Below, piece by piece: positions 44,234-53,494 of a DNA stretch of 64,000 nucleotides (the stretch's first letter is position 1; every line of letters starts with the position of its first letter). The DNA is from CAZXVW01 sp964644025 (GTDB lineage Bacteria; Acidobacteriota; Terriglobia; Bryobacterales; Bryobacteraceae). The notes under the pieces were generated by a model, which worked only from the letters and a program-made list of their open reading frames with translations, was not told the DNA's origin and did no database searches. The position numbers and the translations under genes are program-made. Location of the stretch: positions 1-64,000 of the forward strand of contig CAZXVW010000001.1 of NCBI GenBank assembly GCA_964644025.1, given 5' to 3'.

Positions 44234-47167
44234 TCACGGTGACCGCCGTTCATCGGATTTCTTTTCCTTGCCGGGTTCTTTTCGGCCCACGCCGAGATGA
44301 TTGTAGTTCAGCACAGCGTTGAAGATCAGAAAATAACTGCCCTGCGTTTGGCTCCGCCAGATCGGGTTGTTGGCGAACAGGACGACGTGCCCTTTTCCGC
44401 AGGGGACGTCGACCACCGCCGGGCGGTGCGCCAACTCCCGGCCGCCGGCCAGCAGTCCGGAAACCAGAAGGTCCTTCTCACCAGCAAACCGCAACACGAT
44501 GCGCGGCTGCTCTTCCGGCGAGGGAATGAAGGCGCGGTAGCGCCGCCGCTGCTCCGGCGTCAGTGGCAACTCTTCGCCGGGCCGGACCTTGGGTTTGGCT
44601 TCCGGCTCAACGTAGGGGCGACCCTGGGGGATGTCCGGGTCAGTCTTCGACCCGCGGCCGGACGGACGCGCCGGAGGCGTGAGCGGGGCGCGCTGCGCAA
44701 CGCCGCCCGTCTTGCTGACGCGGAACACGGGCGACTGGTTGAAGTAGACGGCCAGCCTGGGCCCGTAGCCGTACGCAATGGGGGAACCGGTGTCATCGAA
44801 GACGGCGGCGAGGACGCTGCCGCGCGCTTTGAGCTGGCGCGTCTGCTGGATTTCAACTCCGTCGATCAGGCCATAGTCAATCGGGATCGCCGCGTTGCCA
44901 GCGATGGTGATGAACAGGCCTCCGTCGCGAACGAATTTCTGGAGGTGCAGCAGCCCTTGAAGTCCCATGCCGCCGCGTATGTCATCGCTCTGGTCGGGAG
45001 AGGTTCCGATATTCGGAGTCAACTTCGAAGCCTTCCACGGGATGGGACCGCCACGCCGGGGAATGCCGTTCACCAGGCGCTGGGCCGACCCGCGAGCCGG
45101 CCCGTAGAGGATCACATCATATTTGTCACGCAGGTTGGGCGTGTCGCGAATGACGTGGTCGGAGATGTAGGCATAAGGGATCTGCAGGCGGTCGAAGGCG
45201 ATGCGCACCCAGCCCTCCCGCTGCGTGGAGGTCCAATTATGGACAAGAGCGATGCGGGGCGCGGCCAGTTCGTGCTTCGGCACGCCGGGCATCTGATCCA
45301 CCGCCTGGACGGAGATTCCCAGCTCCCGCGCGGCCTCACGCAGCCGCGAGTACAGACCGGCCGGATTGCCCTCGGCAGGGATGAGGAAGGAGCCGGCATG
45401 GTACTTCTTTCCGGCGACTGCGAATGGTTTTTCGGCGGCGTACATGCGCACATCCTTGAGCCGGAAGCGGAATGTCGCCAGGGTGTTGTCGGTGTTGTGA
45501 TTGATGAGGAAAGCGGCCGCCGCGTCCGGGCCGCTCACGCCGCCCGTCACCGCCGCGGGGCGTGTGATTTTCCGCATCGGGGCGTCCAGGATGGCGAGAT
45601 CGGTGACGCGGACGGTCTTGACGTTGTGCAGCGGGCCCAGGGACCAGCCCGTATCGTCATAGGGGCGGGTATCGTTCGGGTTGTAATACTGCCGGTCGAG
45701 CAGCATGTCGGCCAGCCGGCTGTAAGGCTGGTCCATGCGGATGACGTAGCTGCGGGCGGGGAACTTTTCCGGCTTGTCGATGGCCTCTGTGAGCCGGTGC
45801 ACTTCCACGCCGTGGAGCTGGAGCAGGTTCACCAGGCGGGCACAGGCCACCGGCCGGGGGTCGTCGGCGGGAATCACCCAGGCCGCCGGACCTTCATTGC
45901 GGGCTTTCGCCACCGAGCGCTTGCTCTTCAGGTAAAAGTTCTCGAGGAACTCCTTCTTGTTCCGCGCCACGTAGCTCATGCCCAGCAGCAGGGCGCTCTG
46001 CTGCAGGTTGATGTTGTTGCGCAGCGACCATTTGACCTTCGGCAGCGGCGGATTCGGCCGGTACCAGGCGCGCCGGGTGGATCTCTCTGGCACGGTGCGT
46101 TCCATGGTCCGGGGAACGCGGTTACCGAAGGTTTCATAGAAGCGGCCGATGGCGTTGTGCCCCTGCGCGGCGAATACCATGTAGTTGGCGCCCCAGCCGT
46201 CATAGAATCCGTGAGTCCAGACGCCGGGTACGCCGCGCTTGGTCATCCCCTCCACCTCATAGTAGGCCAGCTCGTGCCATTCGTTGATGACGATGGGATC
46301 GAGCCAGGCGTTATACGGCCCCATGCCGGTGGAGATGTAAAGGAAAGGAATCGACTCGTGCAGGTCGTGCAGTACCTGCGGGTGCCATTCCAGGAATGTC
46401 TTCGTCGCCATCCGGCTCAGCGCCAGCGCCAGGCCGATGCCGTCGCGGTTATTGTCGTGGGCGACGTACTTGCCCCAGTAGACGAGCGGGGGCGGGGTCT
46501 TGTCGGGGTTGGCCTTCTCGTAATTCCAGAGATCCACCTGGCGATCGCGTCCGTCCACCTCCCGGACCGGGGTAATCATGACGATGGAGTTCTTCCGGAT
46601 GGTCTGCACCAGGGGCGTGTCTTCGACCGCCAGCCGGTAGGCCAGCTCCATCAGCATCTCGGGCGAACCGGTCTCAGGCGAGTGAATCGAGCCAGACACC
46701 CAGTACATGGGAAGGCCCTCGGCCTGGAGGCGCGCCGCCTGTTCCTCGGACAGGCCCCGCGGGTCGGCCAGCCGGGCCGTGATCTGCTTGAAACGGGCCA
46801 GGCGGGCCATGTTGGCTTCATCCGAGATGACCACCAGCAAGGTTTCGCGGCCTTCTTCCGAGCGCCCGGTGGTGTAAACGTTCACGCGCGGCGAGGCTTT
46901 CGCCAGCGCCCGCATATAGCGGTGAATGTCCTTGGTGTAGGTGAGCCGGTCCGGGGCGCCGATGACGTAGCCGAGCACCTTCTCCGGAGTCGGCACGGTG
47001 GCCGAGGCCGGCAGGTGGTCCACCAGCTCGGTGAGAAAGCAGGGCTCGGTGGTGTATTCCCGGATCTTCGCTGTGTAGGCGGTGTCGACTTGCTGCTGGC
47101 CGGGAGCCGGGGGAGCGGCCAGCAGGAAAGCCGCCAGGAGGTTGCAGAAAAGTGTGAGTGATTTCAT
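44234..47167 (-). CDS. Exported M14-family zinc carboxypeptidase-like protein
   Basis: A 977-residue protein with a signal peptide (MKSLTLFCNLLAAFLLAAPPAPG). The M14 catalytic features are H162-S-P-E165 (zinc ligands), DNNRD (Asn240-Arg241) and a third His in HDLHE (267-270). Residues 380-640 and 640-850 form two more alpha/beta regions (ARIALVHNW, LFITIAGNAAIPIDYG), the second resembling a class I glutamine amidotransferase-like fold. The C-terminus is charged (KEPGKEKKSDERRSP). Large Acidobacteriota M14 proteins of this form have no firm substrate. ATG 47167 is used; it is divergent from thrC with only 34 bases between starts. Confidence 0.87.
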   Translation of the reverse strand: MKSLTLFCNLLAAFLLAAPPAPGQQQVDTAYTAKIREYTTEPCFLTELVDHLPASATVPTPEKVLGYVIGAPDRLTYTKDIHRYMRALAKASPRVNVYTTGRSEEGRETLLVVISDEANMARLARFKQITARLADPRGLSEEQAARLQAEGLPMYWVSGSIHSPETGSPEMLMELAYRLAVEDTPLVQTIRKNSIVMITPVREVDGRDRQVDLWNYEKANPDKTPPPLVYWGKYVAHDNNRDGIGLALALSRMATKTFLEWHPQVLHDLHESIPFLYISTGMGPYNAWLDPIVINEWHELAYYEVEGMTKRGVPGVWTHGFYDGWGANYMVFAAQGHNAIGRFYETFGNRVPRTMERTVPERSTRRAWYRPNPPLPKVKWSLRNNINLQQSALLLGMSYVARNKKEFLENFYLKSKRSVAKARNEGPAAWVIPADDPRPVACARLVNLLQLHGVEVHRLTEAIDKPEKFPARSYVIRMDQPYSRLADMLLDRQYYNPNDTRPYDDTGWSLGPLHNVKTVRVTDLAILDAPMRKITRPAAVTGGVSGPDAAAAFLINHNTDNTLATFRFRLKDVRMYAAEKPFAVAGKKYHAGSFLIPAEGNPAGLYSRLREAARELGISVQAVDQMPGVPKHELAAPRIALVHNWTSTQREGWVRIAFDRLQIPYAYISDHVIRDTPNLRDKYDVILYGPARGSAQRLVNGIPRRGGPIPWKASKLTPNIGTSPDQSDDIRGGMGLQGLLHLQKFVRDGGLFITIAGNAAIPIDYGLIDGVEIQQTRQLKARGSVLAAVFDDTGSPIAYGYGPRLAVYFNQSPVFRVSKTGGVAQRAPLTPPARPSGRGSKTDPDIPQGRPYVEPEAKPKVRPGEELPLTPEQRRRYRAFIPSPEEQPRIVLRFAGEKDLLVSGLLAGGRELAHRPAVVDVPCGKGHVVLFANNPIWRSQTQGSYFLIFNAVLNYNHLGVGRKEPGKEKKSDERRSP

Positions 47168-47201
47168 GGCCGTAACTTCGCTATCATAAGCCATTCGCGC
47201 C
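47168..47201. promoter_or_regulatory. Symmetric bidirectional -10 region between the M14 gene and thrC
   Basis: The 34-base gap holds CTATCATAAG (47181-47190). Read forward it offers TATCAT (47182-47187) as a -10 box for thrC; read in reverse it offers TATGAT (47183-47188) for the M14 gene. The two overlap almost fully. Predicted leaders are short (about 6-9 bases). Confidence 0.55.
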
Positions 47202-48428
47202 ATGACCACGATCAGCCACCTGGAATGCGCGGCCTGCGGAAAACAGTTTGACGCGGGCCCTTCGCCCGGGGTGTGTAAATGCGGCGCGCCGCTGCTGGTC
47301 CGTTACGACCTGGAACGGGCGCGGCAGAGCTGGAACCGCGCCTGGATTCCCAACGGGCCTTCCACGATGTGGCGTTACCAGCCGGTGCTGCCGGTGCGCA
47401 AATCGGAATCCATCATATCGCTTGGTGAAGGGTTCACGCCTCTGGTCCGGGTGCGCAGGCTCCACCGCCGGTTGGGGTGCGAGAACCTGTGGATTAAGGA
47501 TGAAGGCGTCAACCCGACCGGTTCGTTCAAGGCGCGGGGCCTCGGCTGCGCGGTCTCGATGGCGGTGGACCTCGGGGTAAAGAGGCTGGCGATATCCTCG
47601 ACCGGAAACGCGGCCGCGGCGGCGGCGGCGTACGCGGCGGCCGCCGGATGCGAAGCGCACGTTTTCCTGCCGTGCGACGTCGCGGAAGCGCACTACCTGG
47701 AGTGCCGGGCCTTCGGCGCCCGGGTCACGCTGGTCGAGGGTTCGGTGACCGACTGCGACCAGGTGGTTGCAGCACGAAAGGACGCCGAGGGATGGTACGA
47801 TCTGAGCACATTCCAGGAGCCGTACCGCATCGAGGGGAAAAAGACGCTGGGTTACGAACTGGCCGAGCAATTTCACTGGGATCCGCCCGACGCGATTCTC
47901 TGGCCCACCGGCGGAGGCGTGGGTCTGATCGGGATTTGGAAGGCCTTCGGCGAGCTGGAGGCGATGGGTTGGATCACGGCGAAACGGCCGAAGATGATCG
48001 CGGTCCAGGCGGCCGGCTGCCAGCCGATCGTCCGCGCCTTCGAGCAAGGCGAACAGCGGAGCGTGCGGTGGGAGAACGCGCATACGGTGGCCGCCGGGTT
48101 GCGGGTGCCGCGCTCACGCGGCGACTTTCTGATTCTGGAGGCTCTGCGCGCCAGTGGCGGCACGGCCATCGCGGTAGAGGATGAAGAACTGCTCGATGCC
48201 GCGGCCACCCTCGCGGGCGAGGAAGGCATCTTCGCCGCGCCGGAGGGGGCGGCGTGCGTGGCGGCACTGGGCAAGCTGATCAACAAGGGGTTTCTCCGGC
48301 CCGAGGAAAGGGTGGTGATCTGCAACACCGGCTCGGGACTGAAATACCCGGGAGCTTACGCTACCCGCTTCCCAAAGGTGGGCGGCGGAGAGCAGGACAA
48401 GCTAGGCGGCCTGATCACGCCCCGTTGA
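47202..48428 (+). CDS. thrC: Threonine synthase
   Basis: A 408-residue PLP enzyme that converts O-phosphohomoserine to threonine. The N-terminus has a zinc ribbon (Cys9/Cys12 and Cys25/Cys27), as in the archaeal-type ThrC. The catalytic PLP lysine is Lys110 in PTGSFKARG. The PLP phosphate loop is SSTGNAAAAAAAY, and PTGGGVGLIGI follows. The C-terminal INTGSGLKYP-like ending (CNTGSGLKYPGAY) is typical of threonine synthase rather than cysteine synthase. Upstream aspartate-pathway enzymes asd and lysC are in the window but 15 kb away. It is divergent from the M14 gene. Confidence 0.93.
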   Translation: MTTISHLECAACGKQFDAGPSPGVCKCGAPLLVRYDLERARQSWNRAWIPNGPSTMWRYQPVLPVRKSESIISLGEGFTPLVRVRRLHRRLGCENLWIKDEGVNPTGSFKARGLGCAVSMAVDLGVKRLAISSTGNAAAAAAAYAAAAGCEAHVFLPCDVAEAHYLECRAFGARVTLVEGSVTDCDQVVAARKDAEGWYDLSTFQEPYRIEGKKTLGYELAEQFHWDPPDAILWPTGGGVGLIGIWKAFGELEAMGWITAKRPKMIAVQAAGCQPIVRAFEQGEQRSVRWENAHTVAAGLRVPRSRGDFLILEALRASGGTAIAVEDEELLDAAATLAGEEGIFAAPEGAACVAALGKLINKGFLRPEERVVICNTGSGLKYPGAYATRFPKVGGGEQDKLGGLITPR

Positions 48429-48513
48429 GAACACCGGCCTCGCCGGTTCGGTTGTGGCGGCCGGCCCTCGCACCCAATGTTGCCTGGCAAGCCGCGGTAT
48501 TGGAAACTGATGA

Positions 48514-49743
48514 ATGCGGATGGGCGCTGAATTCAGTTCGTGGGAGGCAGAGCCGCACTCCCTGGTGGTTTATTACACCAACGCCGTAATGGAAGAGATC
48601 CGGCGGGCGGCGATGGAGGGATTGCGAAAGGTTCCGCGGCGCGGGCTCGAGGTGGGAGGCGTGCTTTTCGGTACGCACGAGGGGAACGAGATCCGAATCA
48701 CGCGGTGGCGGACGATCGAGTGCGAACACGCCGAAGGCCCCGGTTTTGCGCTTTCCGCCAGTGATGAAGAGGGGCTTCGCCAGTTGCTCGATGAGGCGGA
48801 GAAGGATCCGGAATTGGGCAAACTGACGCCGCTGGGCTGGTTTCGGACGCGCACGCGGGGAGGAGTATGCCTCTCGGAGGACGACGTCAAGCTGCACGAC
48901 CGGTTTTTTCCCGAGCCGTGGCAAGTGATCCTGGTGCTGCGGCCTTATCTGTACGACCCGGCGCAGGCGGGATTTTTTCTCCGGGAGGCGGACGGCTCCA
49001 TCGGGATGGAGTCGAGCTCCCGGGAGTTCTTGCTCGAAAACAAGCAGCGCCGGCTACCGCTGGGATTCGATCCCTCTCAGGCGGTCCAAAGACCCGCTGA
49101 GGGAGAGGGGGCTCCGCACCCGGTTCCACGCTTGCCGCTGGCGCCGGGGCGGGAAGCTTACACTCCCCCGGGCACGATTGCGGCTGCCGGAGAGAGGCCA
49201 GTGAAGCCGTCACGGTGGTGGAGGGCCGGCTCGGTGGTGGCGGTGGCTGCTGCCGCGGCCCTGACGTTGTACCTGGCGGTGCCGGTCCTGGAAACGGGCG
49301 GCCGGACAAGCGCCCTGGACCTGGAGGTGCGGAACGTGGGGGACCAGTTGTTGTTGGAGTGGAATCCGCGCGCTCCGGCGGTGGCGAACGCCGTGGCCGC
49401 CTCGCTGGCGATCGTGGACGGGGACACGCAACGCCGGGTCCAGCTTACCCCGGAAGAGCTTCGGAGCGGCAGCCTGACCTACCAGCGCCAGGGTGGAGAT
49501 GTCCAGTTCCGCTTGCGCCTGGAGTTTCCCGAGGGGGAGCCGTTGACTGAGCTCACGCGGTTCCTCGGCGCGGCGCCGGCGGCAAACGCCGAGCTTCCGG
49601 AAAGCGGCGAGGAAGCCTCGCCGGAGCTTGCCGCGATAATCGATCAGCTTCAGAAGGAGCTTGCGGCCGAAGCCCGGCGCGCGGACGAATTACGCCGCCA
49701 AATCCAGGCGGAGCGGCAGCGGCTGGGTGTTGCCGGCCAGTGA
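48514..49743 (+). CDS. JAMM/MPN-like domain protein with lost catalytic histidines, membrane-anchored
   Basis: A 409-residue protein. Residues 18-145 fit a JAB/MPN domain: GLEVGGVLFG (45-54, with the catalytic Glu position kept), LGWFRTRTRGG (107-117) and LSEDD (120-124). In active JAMM proteases the block reads HxH; here both histidines are arginine (Arg111, Arg113), so zinc binding is unlikely. A single membrane helix lies at about 233-256. The part after it has a beta-rich domain (about 265-350) and a C-terminal coiled coil (about 365-405, IIDQLQKELAAEARRADELRRQI). It is probably a binding or scaffold protein. No ubiquitin-like partner is seen nearby. Confidence 0.75.
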   Translation: MRMGAEFSSWEAEPHSLVVYYTNAVMEEIRRAAMEGLRKVPRRGLEVGGVLFGTHEGNEIRITRWRTIECEHAEGPGFALSASDEEGLRQLLDEAEKDPELGKLTPLGWFRTRTRGGVCLSEDDVKLHDRFFPEPWQVILVLRPYLYDPAQAGFFLREADGSIGMESSSREFLLENKQRRLPLGFDPSQAVQRPAEGEGAPHPVPRLPLAPGREAYTPPGTIAAAGERPVKPSRWWRAGSVVAVAAAAALTLYLAVPVLETGGRTSALDLEVRNVGDQLLLEWNPRAPAVANAVAASLAIVDGDTQRRVQLTPEELRSGSLTYQRQGGDVQFRLRLEFPEGEPLTELTRFLGAAPAANAELPESGEEASPELAAIIDQLQKELAAEARRADELRRQIQAERQRLGVAGQ

Positions 49744-49768
49744 ACAGACGGGCCGGAACGCCGCGGCG

Positions 49769-50308
49769 TCACGATCCGGCCTTTTCGGCCATCCCGCGAT
49801 ACTTCCGCAGGAGTTCGAACAGCACCACGCCGGCGGCGGTGGCGACATTGAGCGACTGTTTCCGTCCCAGCATGGGAATGCGAACGTGTGTGTCACTGGT
49901 GTCCAGCAGCTCGGGCCGGATGCCGTCAACCTCGTGACCGAAGACGAGGCACACCGGAAAAGCCGGCTGCCAGTCGAACAGATCCACCGAATGGAGGCTG
50001 GTTTCCACCGCGGCGATTTCCCAACCGCGTTCACGGAGCTTGTCCACGAGGCGCAAAGGGTCAGCCTGGTATTCCCAGGGGACGGTTTCCTCGGCGCCCA
50101 GCGCCGTTTTGGAGATGGCGTCATTGGGCGGGTGTCCGGTGATGCCGGTCAGGTACAGCCGCTGGCTCCCGGCTCCGTCGGCGGTGCGGAACACCGAACC
50201 GACGTTGTAGAGGCTGCGAACATTGTCGAGCACGACACTGACCGGGACCGGCTTCAGCTTCTCGTAGCGCCTGGCGGCAGGGGTGACGAGGTATGGCAGG
50301 TGTTTCAT
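49769..50308 (-). CDS. SpoU/TrmH-family RNA 2'-O-methyltransferase
   Basis: A 179-residue SPOUT-fold enzyme. The three SpoU motifs are present: LDNVRSLYNVGSVFRTADG (motif 1, with the catalytic Asn/Arg), VCLVFGHEVDGI (motif 2), and IPMLGRKQSLNVATAAGVVLFEL (motif 3, SAM-binding knot). At 179 residues it resembles the short TrmL/TrmH-like group that methylates tRNA riboses, but the target cannot be fixed. The ATG at 50308 lies only four bases after the GNAT stop, so the two are one operon. The longer reading to 50515 has no domain and is rejected. Confidence 0.9.
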   Translation of the reverse strand: MKHLPYLVTPAARRYEKLKPVPVSVVLDNVRSLYNVGSVFRTADGAGSQRLYLTGITGHPPNDAISKTALGAEETVPWEYQADPLRLVDKLRERGWEIAAVETSLHSVDLFDWQPAFPVCLVFGHEVDGIRPELLDTSDTHVRIPMLGRKQSLNVATAAGVVLFELLRKYRGMAEKAGS

Positions 50309-50312
50309 GGCT

Positions 50313-51098
50313 TCAGTCGGATACGTATACCGTGATCCGGGTAACGTGGCGGTAACCCATACGCCGGTACAGCGCCTGGCCGGGGCGGGTGGCCTGCAGC
50401 ACGCTCGGCTGCATACCAGCCGCGTGCTGCGCTTCGCCGATGGCGTGACGGGACAGGGCCTCGGCGATGCCGCGCCGCTGGTAGGCAGGCAATGTGGCGA
50501 CGCTGTATAGCCCAATGGCCCCAGCGGCGGTCACCGTGGCGGCGGTGGCCACCGGTTGCCCCTCCAGGTATGCCGTATAGGCAATGAAATCCGTCTGCCA
50601 TGTCTTCGCTGAGTTATAGATGGCGAGTGAGGTCTCAAAGGGGATCCCGAAACAAGCACTGGTGATATGGCAAAACGCCATCCTTGTTTCGGCGTCGCTC
50701 ACCCGCCGGCACTCGATGGGGGGCGCCTCGCGGCTGGCCGCCGGAATTTGCTCGGCCAGCATCCCGGCGCATTCGGTGGCGGCGCGCAGCCCGCGCCGGC
50801 GAAACACGGAGGCGGCACGGCGGCGGGGGCAAGCCTCCAGCAGATCCTCGCAGACCCAGTAGGACCAGTGCAGGCCGCGAGCCTCGTAGTAAACCTTGGC
50901 GATAGCGATCCGCCGGTCCAGGTCCACCAGGTCTTGGGGCGGACTGGTCAGGAAGGCGGTGTTGAAGACCGGCGTATCCACGCCGGCGTTGGCGATGAGC
51001 ACACCGGGCATTTCGCGGACTTCGCTGGCCGGGGTGGCCTGGGCGAAGCACTGCATGGCGTGACGCATGTTCCGCTCGACTAGCTCAAACGCCTGCAC
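50313..51098 (-). CDS. GNAT-family N-acetyltransferase
   Basis: A 261-residue protein. The GNAT core is in the C-terminal half: ATAATVTAAGAIGLYSVATLPAYQRRGIAEALSRHAIGEA, whose QRRGIA is the acetyl-CoA pyrophosphate loop, then GQALYRRMGYRHV. The N-terminal 120 residues resemble a second, degenerate GNAT fold, as in two-domain acetyltransferases. The substrate is unknown. The start is GTG at 51098, seven bases after a consensus TATAAT, which again predicts a leaderless mRNA. It is followed after four bases by the TrmH-like gene. Confidence 0.87.
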   Translation of the reverse strand: MQAFELVERNMRHAMQCFAQATPASEVREMPGVLIANAGVDTPVFNTAFLTSPPQDLVDLDRRIAIAKVYYEARGLHWSYWVCEDLLEACPRRRAASVFRRRGLRAATECAGMLAEQIPAASREAPPIECRRVSDAETRMAFCHITSACFGIPFETSLAIYNSAKTWQTDFIAYTAYLEGQPVATAATVTAAGAIGLYSVATLPAYQRRGIAEALSRHAIGEAQHAAGMQPSVLQATRPGQALYRRMGYRHVTRITVYVSD

Positions 51099-51105
51099 AG
51101 CGCCA

Positions 51106-51111
51106 ATTATA
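51106..51111 (-). promoter_or_regulatory. Consensus -10 box (TATAAT) seven bases before a GTG start
   Basis: On the minus strand TATAAT ends seven bases before the GTG at 51098, so the first transcribed base should be at or next to the start codon. There is no Shine-Dalgarno sequence. Confidence 0.5.
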
Positions 51112-51157
51112 AACCCGGCGACAGAGCACTGCGTCCCCGGTTTCTTCTCACCCGGCT

Positions 51158-53011
51158 TTACTGGCGTAACGGAGCGCCCTGGCTTCGGGTTTTGAACAGG
51201 GTGCGGACGCCGGCGCCGTGGCTTCCGGCCTGGTAATAAGGCACGAGGACCACACTCGTTCCCTTCAGCCGGTAGGCGCAGGTCATCGGATCGGAACCAG
51301 CATCGCGGACCGGCTCCAGCAGGGACGTCGCGTCTTTGTCAGCCGGGCCAGCGGAGATGACGGGTGGGGAAGCCTTGGGGTCCGTCACGTCCTGCGCGAG
51401 AACCAGCGGCCCGCGGGTGAAAGCCACCCAGTTTTCGGAATTGCGGCCTGCGTGGAAATGCGCTTTCAGAGCGAAGGCGAACTTGACGCGAACCGTCTCG
51501 CCCGGTTTCCAAGTCCGCTCCAGGCGGTAGAAGCCAGTGGCCGTCTTCACGAGAGATTGGGGTTCGCCGTCAATGGTGACCGCCAGGGCGGTAGTGTCCT
51601 CGGGCAAACGGAAATCGACCGCCAGCCGCACCGGGCGCGCCAGGCCGAGTTTCAGCGTCACCTGGTCGTCAAACGGGTAGTTGCCTTCGATCGTAAGGCG
51701 TTCCACGCCGGGCCAGCGGCCTGTAAGGCTCGCCTGCATTGGTAGGTAGCTGTTCACGACCAGCGCATCGCCGGCCCGGCCCAGCAAATGGCGCGCGTAC
51801 ATTTCCAGCGCCCGCGGACCGCTGGAAGCACAGCAACTGATCCGGTCTTCGTATTTGCGCCGCGGACAATTCGCCGGGGTGAAGTAGGCCCAGTCATTGC
51901 CATTCGGCGCCTGCGCCCCGAACAGGTGGTTGAGCACCGCGCGCTCGGCCGCATTTCCGTAACGGGCTTCGCCGGTGATGCGCAGCAGTTCCAGGCAAAG
52001 CTGAATCCAGGTGACGGTGGAGCAGTTCTCGACCACGTGGGCCGGGTCGAAGAATTCCGGCGGCGCGAAGCACTCCCGGTTCTTGTTCGGGGCGGATTTG
52101 TAACTCCACGGGCCGCCGGTCACGTAGGTGTGGTAGGCGCGGATGTTTTCCCAGCCCTTCTGGCAGGCATTTCCGTACAGAGGTTCCCGCGTCGCACGGT
52201 ACAACTCCCCGTAACCCAGCAGCACCGCCATGAGCTGATAGGCTTTCCCGTCACCTGGTCCTTCGACGTCGCCGCCGGAACTCAGCACACTGGCCACGCG
52301 GAGGCGGGGATTCCTCTCCATGCATTGGTGAATGTAGATGGCGAAGTCGAGAAACCGCGGCTCGTGGGTCCGCTCATAAAGCATCATGATGGACTCCAGC
52401 AGCGTGGCTGAAGAGATGCCCTCGCGCGTTCCAATTGCGGTCAGGTCTTGCCGGCCGGGCCCCAGGGCGGACATCAGCAGATCGCCGATGGCTTCACAAG
52501 CCCGGACGACGGCCGGGTTCGGATGGAAACGCTCGTAAGTGAGCAGCCCGTAGAGCACGTATCGGTGGGTCCAGATGTCCCAGGAGGTCTGATTCACTCC
52601 GCCAGGCTCATAGAAGCGCTTCCCGGGGGCGTAGGTTCCCAGGTAGCCGTTGGTTTCCTGAGCGGCCAGCAGCCGGTGGACCACGCCGGTGAGGGCCGCG
52701 AGCAGCTTCGGATCGTGGGTGGCCTCATAAGCCAGTGTCGCGGCGTGGAGCCACTTGCCCACGTGTTCGCCTTGCCAGGCGTGCTGGCCGGGCCGGGACT
52801 CGAATCCTTTGAGCAGAAACGGATCGTTGACCACCCGCCAGAGACGATGCTCGCGCCAGAGCTGGAGCCGCTGCCCGAGGATGCCTCCTACCTTCACGTC
52901 TGGGATCTGTTGCCAGGCGTCCGGCTTTGCGACCGACGGCCGGGGAGCGCGGCACCCGGCCGCCAGCAGGCCCAGGCCAACCAGAACCGCCAAAGGTTTC
53001 AGCGCCTTCAT
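51158..53011 (-). CDS. GH127-type beta-L-arabinofuranosidase-like lipoprotein (DUF1680)
   Basis: A 617-residue exported glycoside hydrolase-like protein. It has a lipoprotein leader with lipidation at Cys20 (LLAAGCRAP). The alpha/alpha barrel shows GEHVGKWLHAATLAYEATHD, NGYLGTY, DIWTHRYVLYGLLTYERF and NCSTVTWIQLCLELLRIT. The Cys-pair motif CCASSGPRALEMYARHLL (near residue 393) matches the region where GH127 enzymes place their zinc ligands and nucleophile Cys. A C-terminal beta-sandwich follows. It would act on L-arabinofuranose-decorated glycans. Next to it in the opposite half of the window are GH29 and sulfatases. Substrate is by family inference only. Confidence 0.83.
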   Translation of the reverse strand: MKALKPLAVLVGLGLLAAGCRAPRPSVAKPDAWQQIPDVKVGGILGQRLQLWREHRLWRVVNDPFLLKGFESRPGQHAWQGEHVGKWLHAATLAYEATHDPKLLAALTGVVHRLLAAQETNGYLGTYAPGKRFYEPGGVNQTSWDIWTHRYVLYGLLTYERFHPNPAVVRACEAIGDLLMSALGPGRQDLTAIGTREGISSATLLESIMMLYERTHEPRFLDFAIYIHQCMERNPRLRVASVLSSGGDVEGPGDGKAYQLMAVLLGYGELYRATREPLYGNACQKGWENIRAYHTYVTGGPWSYKSAPNKNRECFAPPEFFDPAHVVENCSTVTWIQLCLELLRITGEARYGNAAERAVLNHLFGAQAPNGNDWAYFTPANCPRRKYEDRISCCASSGPRALEMYARHLLGRAGDALVVNSYLPMQASLTGRWPGVERLTIEGNYPFDDQVTLKLGLARPVRLAVDFRLPEDTTALAVTIDGEPQSLVKTATGFYRLERTWKPGETVRVKFAFALKAHFHAGRNSENWVAFTRGPLVLAQDVTDPKASPPVISAGPADKDATSLLEPVRDAGSDPMTCAYRLKGTSVVLVPYYQAGSHGAGVRTLFKTRSQGAPLRQ

Positions 53012-53135
53012 GCTCTCTCCTTCCCGCTTCCTTCAACAGCAGCCGCCGTGGCAGAAGGCCCGGACGGTGAAGCAGCTATCGTCATGCCTGAAGTAAGTCA
53101 AAACCGGCTCAGCAGCCGATGCCCGCTGCTGTCTG

Positions 53136-53483
53136 TCAACCGAGCCCCTGGCAAGCCGCCTCCACATCGTCGGCAAATTCGAACACGGTGTCGAGCCGCG
53201 TCACGCGGAAACCCTCGCGGACCACGCCGCTGGCAGCGGCCACACGCAGCTTTCCACCGGCTTGCATCACCTTGTTGAGGCACGAAATGAACCGCCCGAT
53301 CCCGGTGCTGTCGAGATGCCGGACGCCGGCGAGATCGAAGACGAAGTTCTTCCGGCCCTTCTGGATGAATTCGCCGACGAGCGTCTCAATCTTTTCGCTC
53401 TCCGGGCCGAGCATCACCCGGCCCGAAATCGTGATCACAATGACACCGTGATCCGTCTCCCGGTGACTCATTCGCATCTGCAT
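53136..53483 (-). CDS. STAS-domain anti-sigma factor antagonist
   Basis: A 115-residue single STAS domain. The typical strands and the phospho-acceptor site are visible: VIVITISGRVMLGPES, NFVFDLAGVRHLDSTGIGRFISCL, with Ser in LDSTG as the expected phosphorylation site. Such proteins are released to bind an anti-sigma factor when dephosphorylated. No RsbW-like kinase is beside it; the SpoIIE-type phosphatase at 8431-10101 could be a partner, but that is inference. ATGs at 53483, 53477 and 53471 are all possible; the first is 11 bases after the ThuA stop, so the genes are probably co-transcribed. Confidence 0.9.
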   Translation of the reverse strand: MQMRMSHRETDHGVIVITISGRVMLGPESEKIETLVGEFIQKGRKNFVFDLAGVRHLDSTGIGRFISCLNKVMQAGGKLRVAAASGVVREGFRVTRLDTVFEFADDVEAACQGLG

Positions 53484-53494
53484 CCGTTGTCCGG

